Of a stretch of DNA of 44,323 nucleotides, positions 5,951-14,868 are shown one piece after another. Source of the DNA: an uncultured Gammaproteobacteria bacterium (lineage in GTDB: Bacteria > Pseudomonadota > Gammaproteobacteria > Arenicellales > JAANXG01). The stretch covers positions 1-44,323 of the forward strand of contig CAMYKK010000030.1 in the NCBI GenBank assembly GCA_947258975.1. Reading direction: 5' to 3'. The notes beneath the pieces were generated by a model. The model was not told the origin of the DNA. It did no database searches and saw nothing but the letters and a program-made list of their open reading frames with translations. The position numbers and the translations under genes are program-made. How positions within the stretch are numbered: the first letter of the stretch is position 1; the number at the start of each line of letters is the position of its first letter.

Positions 5951-8736
5951 AACCGCAACTCCACACGCGGCTTGGCATCGGCGCCCCGGGTGGCCTGCGG
6001 GGCACAGGTGAATATTCGGTCAGGTGCAATGTCATCTTGATGAACGAGACGATCCTTGATCACCACGGCGCGGTCGTATCCCAGCGCGATGAGCTCGTCT
6101 TCTTGCTGCGGCGTTAACTCTGCTTTCTTGTTTTTCAACAGGTTGTTTTTGACGGGCTCACCCAACAGCGCGCCGACGTCCGAAAACGTTATCACGGGAC
6201 AGAGCTGGACAGTGGTGGTTTGTTGTTGCAACTGCTTGGCCAACTTGTCGAGCGCCTTCTGGTGGGCCTCTTGAAGGTCGGCGCGTCCGGCCTCAAACCC
6301 GATCGGCGCCGTTTTCTTTTTCGTGAGACCTTTTAAAATCCCTTTCACGAAACTGAGCTGGGGAAGCAGGACGAACCCGAGTGCCGAGATCCCAGAGCTC
6401 AGGGCGCCCCGTATGGCCGTGCCAATCACGTCGTCCAGTCCGACCTTGGTGTTACCCAGCACACCCACTATCGGGACACTCAGCTTCACATTTCCCGTCT
6501 TATCACTGAGCAATGACAAAGCCCGGTCCAGGCGCATGCCAATGTCGGCCTCGAGTTGCTTCGCCAACTGTGGCGACACAGCTTTGACTTTGACCTTGGC
6601 AAGTAGCAGCTGGTTTTGTGAATCCATATGGCCGCCGGTGATGCGCACGGTGGATGCGATACGCAGCTGCCCGCGTTCCATCGCGTGTCCGATCAAGGGC
6701 ACGGTATATGAGGACAGCGGTACTAGCTCGAGGTCACGGGCCTCGAGTTTCATCTCTAGTTCGGGTGCCGCCAGGAAAGGCTTGGCGGTCCCGGTCAAGC
6801 GGATCTTTCCATACCGGCCCACGTTGCCGGCGAGCAAGATGCTGGCTGCGGAGTCCGGCTGGTCGGTGTCTATGCCGGTGACACGCAGCTCGCTGACGAC
6901 CGCGGAAGATTGGAAGGGCGGGCGAACGCCCTGATCTTCGAGCCGCACTTCATTGCTGCCCTCGAGGCGCAGTTCTCCAACGCGAAACCGTGGCCTGGTC
7001 TGCCTGCCGCCGACGCGCGGCTCGGCCTTCGCTCGATCTTTGGTTTCGGTTTGGCGGGTTTCAGTGGGTGATTCGCGTCGTTGCGCCGGGTCCGTTCCCG
7101 TTTCGAGCAGTCGGTCGATCTCCCATTGTTGGTTCGTATCTCGCCGCAGCCGGGCCTGCAGATCCTGCATATGGACCTTTGCAATGTGAAGGCCCTGATC
7201 GTCGCGCCAGGCCAGGTCGGTGACCTGCGCACCACCGAGATTCGCAACGGGTCCGGCGCCGGTCTCCGGATTAACAAGCACGTCGAGCCCCCGGAGGTCG
7301 ATCTGTGCGGCATTCACATGGTTCAATCCTTGCGTGGTTACCCCGCCAACCTCCACCTGATCGGTGGCGAGCAGCACCACGGGTGTGCCCGTTTTGCCGA
7401 CCTGAAAGCCCATCGCGGTTATCTTGGCTGCCTCCAGGGTTTTGAGATCCCGAATCCGTGCCATTGTAAAACCCATCCGGTCCAATTCCACTACGGTCTC
7501 ACCAGCTTGTCCGGCAGCTACCCGCAGACCCTCGGCCGCGAAGTCCTTGATGGTGATCAGTTCGGTGCTCTCCGATTCCACACCGGCGGCGGCGATTTTG
7601 TCCATAGAGAACAACGGCACACCCGTGCGGGTATCGACCAAAATTGTGCCGGCTGCCCGCAATGCGGCCCGAGCCTTGATGTTGAATTTGTCCTTTAACC
7701 GTGACACTGCGATCTTGCCGTTCAGCTTGATCTCCCGGTGTGTCGCCGCAATCGATTCACCCGCAAACCGAAGTGTTAGATCACGCCCGCTTAACCGCCC
7801 CTCCCACTGCAGCGCCCAGGGCGCCTGGCGCGTTTTGTCCGCGTACTCGATAGTGCCCGTCCACCCGAGTTGGTCCACTTCGAGCTGCAACCGCTTCCCG
7901 TGGGTCTTGCCCCCCGCCAGCGCCAGTTCTCCCTGATAAGTGAGCAACATGCCCTGTTGTTCTCGGTCGACGACATGGAGTTGACCAGACGCATCGAGCG
8001 TGCCGCCCACGCTTTCCGGCCGCACCTTGAATAAACCGGCCACATAGCCGAGCGGCAGTTCGCGTAGTGTGATCTTGCCCGCAAGCTCGAGCCGCGGACT
8101 CAGCCGCAATTCTTGGATTTCCAGTTCCGCCGGCGCATCGTCGATCTTACCGTTGAATATTAACGAAGCCGGGGGTGAATCCGGTGCGCTGGTGAAAGAC
8201 GTGAGTGCTGCCGACGCGATGGTGATGTTGGAACTCACCGTGGGACCGCGATACATCACCTCGCTGTCGTGAACATTGAGTTGATCAATGCGCAGCAACC
8301 AAGATTGCGTTTGCCTGCCACGACTTTTTCCGTTGCCTTGACGGATGCTCCCGATTCGCCATCCTGCCGCGGGCAGCCGCTCGATCTCGAGACGCATGCC
8401 ATCCAAATCGCCTCGGTTGACAATCAGCTCACCGCGCAACAACAAGGACCACACGCCAAAATCCACGCCAATCAACCTGGCTGCCATCACCGTGCGTGAC
8501 CCAATTTCCACGCGCACATCTTTGAGCGCCGCGGTACCGGAAAACAGGTTCAAATCCACTTCTGCGATGCTCGACCGATCGGCGCCGTTGGTCAGCAGCC
8601 AGTTTTGCAACACCTGCTTCATTCCCCACGGCAGCGCGATCAGCGCGGCGACGACGACGGCTGCAGCGTATAACACGGGCCGCCACCACCGTCGCCTGGT
8701 CCGGGGTTGTTCTTCGTCCACGCGCTGTTTAGCCAT
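5947..8736 (-). CDS. DUF748/AsmA-like envelope protein
   Basis: This 929-residue protein has a short basic cytoplasmic N-terminus, one membrane anchor (about residues 19-38) and a long periplasmic part rich in beta strands. Examples are VDLNLFSGTAALKDVRVEIGS and repeated GLDVLVNPETG-type segments. This is typical of the AsmA/TamB-like DUF748 proteins thought to act in lipid or outer-membrane homeostasis. The C-terminal 90 residues (LTPQQEDELIALGYDRAVVI) also fit the family. The ATG at 8736 is chosen because AAGGA lies just upstream; a longer start at 8787 has no such site. Its stop codon overlaps the stop of the convergent ATPase gene within TTAA. It appears monocistronic. Confidence 0.8.
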   Translation of the reverse strand: MAKQRVDEEQPRTRRRWWRPVLYAAAVVVAALIALPWGMKQVLQNWLLTNGADRSSIAEVDLNLFSGTAALKDVRVEIGSRTVMAARLIGVDFGVWSLLLRGELIVNRGDLDGMRLEIERLPAAGWRIGSIRQGNGKSRGRQTQSWLLRIDQLNVHDSEVMYRGPTVSSNITIASAALTSFTSAPDSPPASLIFNGKIDDAPAELEIQELRLSPRLELAGKITLRELPLGYVAGLFKVRPESVGGTLDASGQLHVVDREQQGMLLTYQGELALAGGKTHGKRLQLEVDQLGWTGTIEYADKTRQAPWALQWEGRLSGRDLTLRFAGESIAATHREIKLNGKIAVSRLKDKFNIKARAALRAAGTILVDTRTGVPLFSMDKIAAAGVESESTELITIKDFAAEGLRVAAGQAGETVVELDRMGFTMARIRDLKTLEAAKITAMGFQVGKTGTPVVLLATDQVEVGGVTTQGLNHVNAAQIDLRGLDVLVNPETGAGPVANLGGAQVTDLAWRDDQGLHIAKVHMQDLQARLRRDTNQQWEIDRLLETGTDPAQRRESPTETRQTETKDRAKAEPRVGGRQTRPRFRVGELRLEGSNEVRLEDQGVRPPFQSSAVVSELRVTGIDTDQPDSAASILLAGNVGRYGKIRLTGTAKPFLAAPELEMKLEARDLELVPLSSYTVPLIGHAMERGQLRIASTVRITGGHMDSQNQLLLAKVKVKAVSPQLAKQLEADIGMRLDRALSLLSDKTGNVKLSVPIVGVLGNTKVGLDDVIGTAIRGALSSGISALGFVLLPQLSFVKGILKGLTKKKTAPIGFEAGRADLQEAHQKALDKLAKQLQQQTTTVQLCPVITFSDVGALLGEPVKNNLLKNKKAELTPQQEDELIALGYDRAVVIKDRLVHQDDIAPDRIFTCAPQATRGADAKPRVELRF

Positions 8737-8964
8737 AAATCCTTCGTTGCCCGTCCCGTGACGCTGTGGGCGCGCCCGCTGCACCATTTGATCGCTGCGG
8801 CACAGCGGTTACGAGTCGCCATTTGTTTGCCCGCGCGAAATCTTTCGCGCCTCTGCAAGTTTGCGCGATCGGTTCTTGCCGTGCAATCCAACCGTTGATG
8901 CTTGCGCACCCGTGGAGCCGGACGCACTCGAAACCGCGGCCCGAGCATGCCGTGGAACCGAGAA

Positions 8965-9963
8965 TCACCGCGCCGCGCTCGGCGCTATGCCGGTCCAACG
9001 TTTGAAGGCGCGGGAGAAATTCGCGTGTTCGGAATATCCCAGCAGATACGCCATCTCATTGATCGATACCGTGGAGTCTTTTATGTATTGCAGTGCTAGA
9101 TCGTGGCGGGTGTCGTCGACGAGCCTTCTGAAGGTCGTCCCTTCCTTCTTGAGTTTGCGTTGCAGACCACGAACGCTGATGTGTAACGCCTGTGCGATGT
9201 CTTGTTCGCTGAATTCACCGGAGGGCAATCGTTCGACCAGCTTGGCCCGCGCCTTGACCATGATTTGGGCGCCCTCCAGACCGGCAAGGAATTCATCTAC
9301 GATACGGTCGCAGGCGCGAGCGACCTGGACATTGCCCGTCGGTAGGAGCTTTTCAAGATCGGCCTTGCGAAACAATAGGCTGTTTTCGTGCGCCGCAAAC
9401 TCGACCGGGGCCTTGAAGTAGCGGGCGAACTCTTCGACGCAGCGCTGAGGGGGACGGGGGCGCTGTATCTTTAGTTCCACCGGTGTCAGAGCTTCACCCC
9501 AACTGACCCGGCACATGCTCACGATCGAAGCCATGAAATCGTCGTACTCCACCGCGATCGGCTCCCAGACCACGTTCGAGACGTCTACCGCGAATCGGTA
9601 TCCGCGTTCTGTTTCGACCAGCGTGAGTTCCTCTTTGTCTGTGCTCACGACGCGGAAGTAGCGGATGATGCGGTTTAAGGCGTCTTTCAGGTCGCTGCTG
9701 GCCAGCCACGCATAACCCAACGCGTGCAGATTGCTCGGGTGCCAATAGCGTGCGAGCTTGAGACCTAGGCACGGATCCTGCGTGTGGTCCAATGCCAATT
9801 CAAAAAGCCGCCGCACGGCCCGGTAGCGGAACCTCGCGCCCGGTTCATAGAGTTTTTCCGGATCAAGCCCGGCTTGCTCGAAAACGCGTCTGCTATCGAC
9901 CCCGCTGGCTTCCAAGGCCTTCCAGATCGTTGACGTACAGGATGCGAGCTGCGAGGCGTACAC
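8965..9963 (-). CDS. AraC-family transcriptional regulator
   Basis: The 332-residue product has an N-terminal arabinose-binding-type sensing domain (about 15-200, with FRYRAVRRLFELALD and DPCLGLKLARYWHP). The C-terminal AraC/XylS domain has two helix-turn-helix motifs (about 230-332; FSEQDIAQALHISVRGLQRKL, written here only in part, and MAYLLGYSEHANFSRAFKRW). This layout is shared with OruR/ArgR-like regulators. The start is a GTG. It is divergent from the PLP-enzyme gene at 10149, with about 185 bases between them, so it may control that gene; this is inferred from position only. The ligand is unknown. Confidence 0.88.
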   Translation of the reverse strand: MYASQLASCTSTIWKALEASGVDSRRVFEQAGLDPEKLYEPGARFRYRAVRRLFELALDHTQDPCLGLKLARYWHPSNLHALGYAWLASSDLKDALNRIIRYFRVVSTDKEELTLVETERGYRFAVDVSNVVWEPIAVEYDDFMASIVSMCRVSWGEALTPVELKIQRPRPPQRCVEEFARYFKAPVEFAAHENSLLFRKADLEKLLPTGNVQVARACDRIVDEFLAGLEGAQIMVKARAKLVERLPSGEFSEQDIAQALHISVRGLQRKLKKEGTTFRRLVDDTRHDLALQYIKDSTVSINEMAYLLGYSEHANFSRAFKRWTGIAPSAAR

Positions 9964-10148
9964 GGTGTTTGTGCTTCCAGATGCAACGGTTCGTAAATGG
10001 TAGCAGTACCTCTCGCGGTCCCATAGAGCCCGGCCACGGTTTGTCCGTCATCCCGGGTCCGCGTGGAGATAAGCGGTTGGCGCAAGATGATAATGGAAAA
10101 ACATGCTGGCCACGATATCTTGCCCACTACTTAGTGCTGAGATGAACC

Positions 10149-11387
10149 ATGAATCGTATTAACAACGTGCTGCAAACGCCGGCTCTCAACAAGCGCCGCA
10201 AGCGTGCGCCGCTGTTTGCCAAGTGTCTGCAATTCACCCGCGCTGCGGACCTGTTGGCAGCGGACTTGTATCCGTATTTCAAGCCGTTGACGTCTCCCCA
10301 GGGACCGGACGTAGTGTGTCAAGGACGGCGCATGATCATGATGAGTTCCAATAACTATCTCGGCCTGGCCAGCCACCCGCAGGTCAAGGAGGCTGCCATC
10401 GATGCGGTACGCCGCTACGGAACGGGGTGCGCCGGGTCCCGATTCTTGAATGGCACGCTGGCGATTCACGAGGAGTTGGAGCAACGCCTGGCATCCTTTT
10501 TGCGCAAAGACGCCGCGCTCGTATTCCCCACTGGATTTCAGGCTAATCTAGGTGCCATCTCCGCGCTCGCGGCGAAGAACGAATTCATCCTCATCGACAA
10601 GCTGAACCACGCCAGCATCGTTGACGGTTGCCGGTTGTCATTCGCACAGATCGGCAGATTCCGCCACGACGATATCGATGACCTGGAACGCGTCCTTCAA
10701 GGTGCCGCCGGACGCGATGCGCTGGTGGTGGTCGATGGTGTGTTCAGTATGGAGGGCGATATCGCCGAGCTGCCGGAAATCGTCGGGCTGTGCCGGCGTT
10801 ACGATGCCGGTTTGATGGTGGATGATGCCCATGGCCTGGGCGTGCTTGGCGCCGGCGGCCGCGGCACTGCGGAGTATTTCGGACTCGATGCGAATGTCGA
10901 CGTCATGGTCGGGACGTTCAGTAAATCATTGGCCAGCATCGGCGGGTACATCGCGGCCGACGCGGATGTCATCGACTATCTCAAACATCATGCGCGATCA
11001 TTGATCTTTTCGGCAAGCCTGCCGGCCCCGGCCGCAGCCGCGGCGTTAACCGCTTTGGACATCGTGGAGAACGAACCTGAACGACGCCAACAGCTATGGG
11101 GCAACACCCGTTATTTGCGCGAGGGCCTGGAAGCGTTGGGCTTCGACATCGGAAACACTAAGGCGCCAATCATCCCGGTGTTCATTCGCGATGAACACAA
11201 ATTGCTGCGCTTTTGGCGAGCCCTGTTCACGATGGGCATCTTCACCAGCCCGGTGCTCGCACCCGCAGTGTCCGCGAACCGTGCCCTGATCCGTATGAGT
11301 TGCATGGCGACGCATACGGTTGATCACATCGAGACCGTTCTGGACGCGTTCGAAGAAGCCGGGAAGCAAACGGGTCTCGTGCCGTGA
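10149..11387 (+). CDS. alpha-oxoamine synthase-family PLP enzyme (KBL/BioF/serine palmitoyltransferase-like)
   Basis: This 412-residue enzyme belongs to the PLP-dependent family that condenses an amino acid with an acyl thioester and releases CO2. Visible marks are SSNNYLGLASHP, GTGCAGSRFLNGT, the substrate-site HASIVDGCRLS, the cofactor Asp and His in MVDDAHGLGVLG, and the PLP lysine Lys259 in GTFSKSLAS. The 50-residue N-terminal extension (FTRAADLLAADLYPYFKPL) is more like serine palmitoyltransferase-type members than biotin BioF. No bio genes or acyl carrier protein are adjacent, so the substrate cannot be assigned. It is coupled to the next gene by a GTGA overlap. Confidence 0.82.
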   Translation: MNRINNVLQTPALNKRRKRAPLFAKCLQFTRAADLLAADLYPYFKPLTSPQGPDVVCQGRRMIMMSSNNYLGLASHPQVKEAAIDAVRRYGTGCAGSRFLNGTLAIHEELEQRLASFLRKDAALVFPTGFQANLGAISALAAKNEFILIDKLNHASIVDGCRLSFAQIGRFRHDDIDDLERVLQGAAGRDALVVVDGVFSMEGDIAELPEIVGLCRRYDAGLMVDDAHGLGVLGAGGRGTAEYFGLDANVDVMVGTFSKSLASIGGYIAADADVIDYLKHHARSLIFSASLPAPAAAAALTALDIVENEPERRQQLWGNTRYLREGLEALGFDIGNTKAPIIPVFIRDEHKLLRFWRALFTMGIFTSPVLAPAVSANRALIRMSCMATHTVDHIETVLDAFEEAGKQTGLVP

Positions 11388-11605
11388 GCCACTCGGTCCG
11401 CCCACGTTCGGGTCTATCGATCGCGCCGATCTTCCTTGCGGGGGTGGTTCTGCTCGGTGGGTGTGCGAACGAGGGGACGCCCGTTGAGCGATCGCTGCCG
11501 CAAACCAATTTTATGCCAGGCGCCGCTCCGGTTGTCGACAACACCATGCCGGCCGCATCCTACATCAGCCGCGGAGTGAGCGCACGGTTCGTGTACACCA
11601 AGTGA
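11384..11605 (+). CDS. small lipoprotein
   Basis: The 73-residue product has a lipoprotein signal with lipobox LGGC (Cys at about residue 27). The mature tail of about 46 residues is Pro/Ala-rich and contains no recognised domain. The GTG start overlaps the TGA of the preceding PLP-enzyme gene (GTGA), a usual arrangement for translational coupling. That overlap and the lipobox are the main support for its being real. Function is unknown. Confidence 0.6.
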   Translation: MSHSVRPRSGLSIAPIFLAGVVLLGGCANEGTPVERSLPQTNFMPGAAPVVDNTMPAASYISRGVSARFVYTK

Positions 11606-11794
11606 TTCTCAGTGATTCTGGACACCCACAAACAAACAGGACACCTTAAGATTATGCAGAGGCAAGGAACGCCGACCGGCAATTGATTCTGGAGGCCCGT
11701 GCAATGTATGACAGGACGATTCGATTTGCGTAGCTTGAGCAGCGTTAATGGATTATTGGTTGGCCGTGATCTAAGGGGAGGTATCCATCGGGCG

Positions 11795-12529
11795 CTATTT
11801 TATGTGGCACTTACTGCAGATTCCGAAGGCAGTGCCGAGGAGAAACAGGATGTCCTCTACGTTGGGGCCGTTGTGGGGATCGTGACAGGAGGAACACTCA
11901 ATTCCAGACTGTCCCACGGCGGGGCCACGGACGATGTTCCCACCGCCATCGTCGCGATATAGCCGAATGCCCAGCATTGTTGGGTCGGCTACCCACTCGC
12001 TTGGGACCAACCCCGGACCGTTGCTGACCGTATTGTAGGTACTTGGCACATTGCTGTACGGATACGGCATGGCTACGGGATGGCTGTTTCCCAGGCTGCC
12101 GGTGGTGGTCGCACTCTGAGAGATCCCGGTGATAAATAAATTGAGGAGCGGCGCCGATGGCGGTCCACCGTTCCACCAGACGAGTTCGCCGACCGCCACG
12201 CTGCCATCATGACAGCTCAGGCACTTGGCCGTCGGACCTGTATACGTGTCTCCCTGGATGGTCGGATATGGCGTTCCGGCAATCGTCTGGGCGGTGTCCC
12301 AGGTGAAGATGTTGCTGGAAAGCTTATGATTCCAGAGCAGGCGTTGGGTCTGGGCCTTGTGGGGTGTGTGGCAAAAGGTGCAAAGGCCCGATGCAGGGCT
12401 GCCGATACCAGCGAAGTCGTGGGCCGAACCGGAGACCCCATCGCCGGGGGCACCCATGGAAATACCCGGAAACAGGGGCGCGACGTACACGAGCAGGATC
12501 CTCAGGGCACCCCACACACGTTGCGTCAT
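11795..12529 (-). CDS. exported tetrahaem c-type cytochrome
   Basis: The 244-residue protein carries an N-terminal signal (ending ISMGA) and four CXXCH haem-attachment motifs: CTFCH, CLSCH, CSSCH and CSKCH. Extra His residues (for example HDFAGIG, CHTPHKAQ, CHDPHNG) could be distal ligands. It should sit in the periplasm and carry electrons. The motif style resembles doubled-CXXCH/cytochrome c3-like proteins found with respiratory or metal-reducing chains. The ATG at 12529 is chosen because AGGAGG lies 8 bases upstream; a TTG two codons earlier is too close. No oxidoreductase partner gene is adjacent. Confidence 0.82.
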   Translation of the reverse strand: MTQRVWGALRILLVYVAPLFPGISMGAPGDGVSGSAHDFAGIGSPASGLCTFCHTPHKAQTQRLLWNHKLSSNIFTWDTAQTIAGTPYPTIQGDTYTGPTAKCLSCHDGSVAVGELVWWNGGPPSAPLLNLFITGISQSATTTGSLGNSHPVAMPYPYSNVPSTYNTVSNGPGLVPSEWVADPTMLGIRLYRDDGGGNIVRGPAVGQSGIECSSCHDPHNGPNVEDILFLLGTAFGICSKCHIK

Positions 12530-13029
12530 TGGCAAATCCTCCTATAGTGCTGCTATTGCCCCGGGATGCGATTTCACGCTCCATGACGGAATGCGAATAT
12601 CGGAGTTGTAAGCGTACGCTCGACTATCGGCAATTTCCAATCATTATGAATAGATTGGAGTCGATAGCCCTTACGTATTTCATAATAACAACTACTCCAA
12701 TCCAATAGGGATTAAGCGCAGCCATCACCGAGCATTCGGGACGATTATTTTGTCGAAGTTCGATCATACTATGCTTAGTCTCAATGATCGCGCAAAGGTG
12801 AATTTGATGCAGGCCAAGAAAGCGGCTAATTGTTGCTGCACGCGATCGAGACCATGTCGACCCGCTGTCTACACACCGTGAGTGCCGCGATATACCGATG
12901 ACCGGTCATGTCGCCACCACACCGATTGCAAATTTGAGTGTTCCCGCGTTGTCGCCATGGCGCGTGAAGCATTTCCGCGCATAAAATATACGGTACCCGC
13001 AATTACTGCGTGATCATTAACATCGTTCG
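12530..13029. other. non-coding stretch between cytochrome and VOC genes
   Basis: About 500 bases without a credible gene. It should hold the promoter of the cytochrome gene. The only structure seen is the spaced inverted repeat at 12653-12702. The rest is mixed composition with stops in all frames. Confidence 0.5.
12653..12702. repeat. spaced inverted repeat
   Basis: GATTGGAGT at 12653-12661 is exactly complementary to ACTCCAATC at 12694-12702. The 32-base interval is A/T-rich. It could be a regulator site or a loop structure upstream of the cytochrome gene; nothing else supports a function. Confidence 0.35.
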
Positions 13030-13521
13030 TTACATTGCGAAGTTGCTCTTCGTGGCCTGCCACGCGTCCAGATTTGTCCTTGCGCCATTTCTTTTTGGGT
13101 CCATCGCCTCGTTATGATTGTCCCGCTTGGCGGTCAATTCGATGACGTACCCATTCGGGTCACGAAAGTAGATGGAGTCGATGAATTCGTGATCGGCAAT
13201 TCCGCGTGTCTCGATTCCGGCTTGCCTGCCCTTCTCAAGCCACGGCTCCAAGTCTGCGCGTGGCACTTCCAGCGCGATGTGCAGGTCGAAGTCGTGCTGG
13301 TCCTTGAACTCAAAGGGCAAGTCAAACGTCTCGAAAAATGCGAGGCAGGACCCATCATCCATTGCGTAGAACGAGTGCAGCGTGTGTGTGCTGCGACGGC
13401 TCTTGGTCTGTGTGATCTCGAACGCGTTGACCAGTGGCAGTCCGAGGAAGTCCTCGTAGAACTTCCGTGTCTGTTCTGAATCGCGGCAGCGGTAGGCGTT
13501 ATGATGCAGTCCCTTGATCAT
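13030..13521 (-). CDS. VOC-family (glyoxalase/dioxygenase fold) protein
   Basis: The 163-residue product has the vicinal-oxygen-chelate fold pattern: GLHHNAYRCRDSEQTRKFYED at the start, FFETFD in the middle, and the late YFRDPNGYVIELT motif with a metal-ligand-type Glu. Such proteins act as metal-dependent lyases, isomerases or dioxygenases, or bind drugs. It overlaps the upstream glutathione transferase gene by four bases (ATGA). A joint role in glutathione-linked detoxification or degradation of an aromatic or halogenated compound is therefore plausible. The substrate is unknown. The last 25 residues are a variable tail. Confidence 0.85.
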   Translation of the reverse strand: MIKGLHHNAYRCRDSEQTRKFYEDFLGLPLVNAFEITQTKSRRSTHTLHSFYAMDDGSCLAFFETFDLPFEFKDQHDFDLHIALEVPRADLEPWLEKGRQAGIETRGIADHEFIDSIYFRDPNGYVIELTAKRDNHNEAMDPKRNGARTNLDAWQATKSNFAM

Positions 13522-14198
13522 GCTCCGATAGCCTCGAACTGTTGGTCGTTGACCTGCTGGGCTAGGCCGTAGAATGCCTCGTTGACTTCGTTCCAGCTCT
13601 CAAGTTGCTTCATATTGGCGATCCAGCGCGAGATATTCGGATATGCGGAAAGCTTGCAGCGCGTGAGTTCCCCCAGCGTGACAAGGGAAACCCCTAAGTA
13701 ATCGGCGATTGTAATCTCGTTGCCGCACAGGTACTGCTGATTCGGTCCGATCAAATACTTGTCCAGGACCTCGATCCAGCCTTCGGCGCGCTCTTTGGCC
13801 CACGCGAGGGTCGCGTTCTGCACCTCTTCAGTGGGGCGTTTGTGGTGCGTAAACAGCTGCGGATAGTTCAGGTCATAACCGAACTCACGATAGAACTGCG
13901 TGTTGAACCAGTCCATTCGCTCGTTGATCCGCGCGCGCTTTTGCAGGTCCATTGGGTAGCTAGTCAGGTCGAACTTGTCGGCGAGGTACTTGAGGATGGC
14001 GGAACTTTCAGTAAGCCGAAAGTCACCATCTTCGAGCACGGGAACCAGCTTGTTCGGGTTGATGGCAGCGTACTCGTTCTGGGTGTGTTCGCCGGTAAAC
14101 AGATCGACTGACTGCTCTTCGACGTCGAGCTTGTTCTCAGCGATCAACAACCGGATCGGACGGCTGGTCATGGACGCGGGGTGCATGTAGAGCTTCAC
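13518..14198 (-). CDS. glutathione S-transferase family protein
   Basis: The 226-residue protein has a thioredoxin-like N-terminal domain with MKLYMHPASMTSRPIRLLI, the cis-Pro motif NKLVPVLEDGDF, and the glutathione-binding LTESSAILKYLA. An all-helical C-terminal domain follows, with the N-capping TIADYLGVS. Ser10, in place of Tyr, is the likely activating residue. The start is a GTG preceded by GGAG. It leads a two-gene operon with the overlapping VOC gene. It probably conjugates or isomerises small electrophiles in the cytoplasm. Confidence 0.88.
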   Translation of the reverse strand: MKLYMHPASMTSRPIRLLIAENKLDVEEQSVDLFTGEHTQNEYAAINPNKLVPVLEDGDFRLTESSAILKYLADKFDLTSYPMDLQKRARINERMDWFNTQFYREFGYDLNYPQLFTHHKRPTEEVQNATLAWAKERAEGWIEVLDKYLIGPNQQYLCGNEITIADYLGVSLVTLGELTRCKLSAYPNISRWIANMKQLESWNEVNEAFYGLAQQVNDQQFEAIGA

Positions 14199-14493
14199 GG
14201 TTGTATCTCCTCGTGTAGTGAATGGTCGGCTCGGCCGCCTCTCGTAACGGTGTCGTTGCGGGAGTACACGGAAGTATAAACCAACCTGTATCCTCGGGAA
14301 TACCTTGGTTCGAGACCGACCTTCGGCTGACGTCCGCCGTCATCGCTAACGGCCCGCCGCGCGGTAAAGCGCAATGGATCGCGGCACGAACAAATAGTGG
14401 ACGAACAATGGGATACCAACAATCACTTGCCCGAGCCGGGTTACCGGCGTAAATTAAATTTTCCATTTAAATTATTGGGTTCAAGGAGGAGTC

Positions 14494-14868
14494 ATGACCC
14501 GTGCACGCAGGGAAGTGGTGTCGCTGGACGACACGCCCTATTATCACTGTATCAGCCGTTGTGTTCGCCGTGTTTTTCTATGCGGTATCGATGCCTATAA
14601 TAATCGAGGCTATTCACATCGCCGCGCCTGGGTGCGAGAGCGCCTGCATGCGCTGACGTCGGTCTTTGCGGTGGACGTTTGTGCCTGCGCGATCATGGGT
14701 GACCATTATCATTTGGTGCTGCGTATCGACCGGATACGGGCCACATCGTGGTCGGACGAGGTGGTCGTTTGTCGTTGGGGCGGTTTGTTTCAGGTGCTCG
14801 GGAACGTCAAGCAATCTTTAAAGGTGGGTGTGATTTCGAAGCCAACCACAGATGGCGGTTCGTATTAA
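14494..14868 (+). pseudogene. RAYT (REP-associated tyrosine transposase) gene, truncated
   Basis: The first 85 residues match the Y1/HUH transposase family that mobilises REP elements: LDDTPYYHCISRCVRRVFLC at the start and the metal-binding HUH-type motif GDHYHLVLRID around residue 72. Family members run about 200-330 residues. Here similarity fades after about residue 100 (WSDEVVVCRWGGLFQ), and the frame ends at 124. A strong AAGGAGG lies before the ATG. The end overlaps the first 17 bases of the acyl-CoA synthetase gene, so the rest of the transposase was probably lost by deletion. The preceding 295 bases hold no gene. Confidence 0.75.

Noticed and set aside
7081-7698. Long plus-strand frame inside the DUF748 gene
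   Set aside because: It is a shadow of the clearly coding opposite strand and has no family signature.
11699-11962. Plus-strand frame overlapping the cytochrome gene end
   Set aside because: The opposite strand carries the haem motif of a real cytochrome in the overlap, and the frame's composition is not protein-like.
14309-14330. tRNA-like TTCGA stretch
   Set aside because: No acceptor, D-arm or anticodon stem can be folded around it. A similar motif near 19670 fails in the same way.
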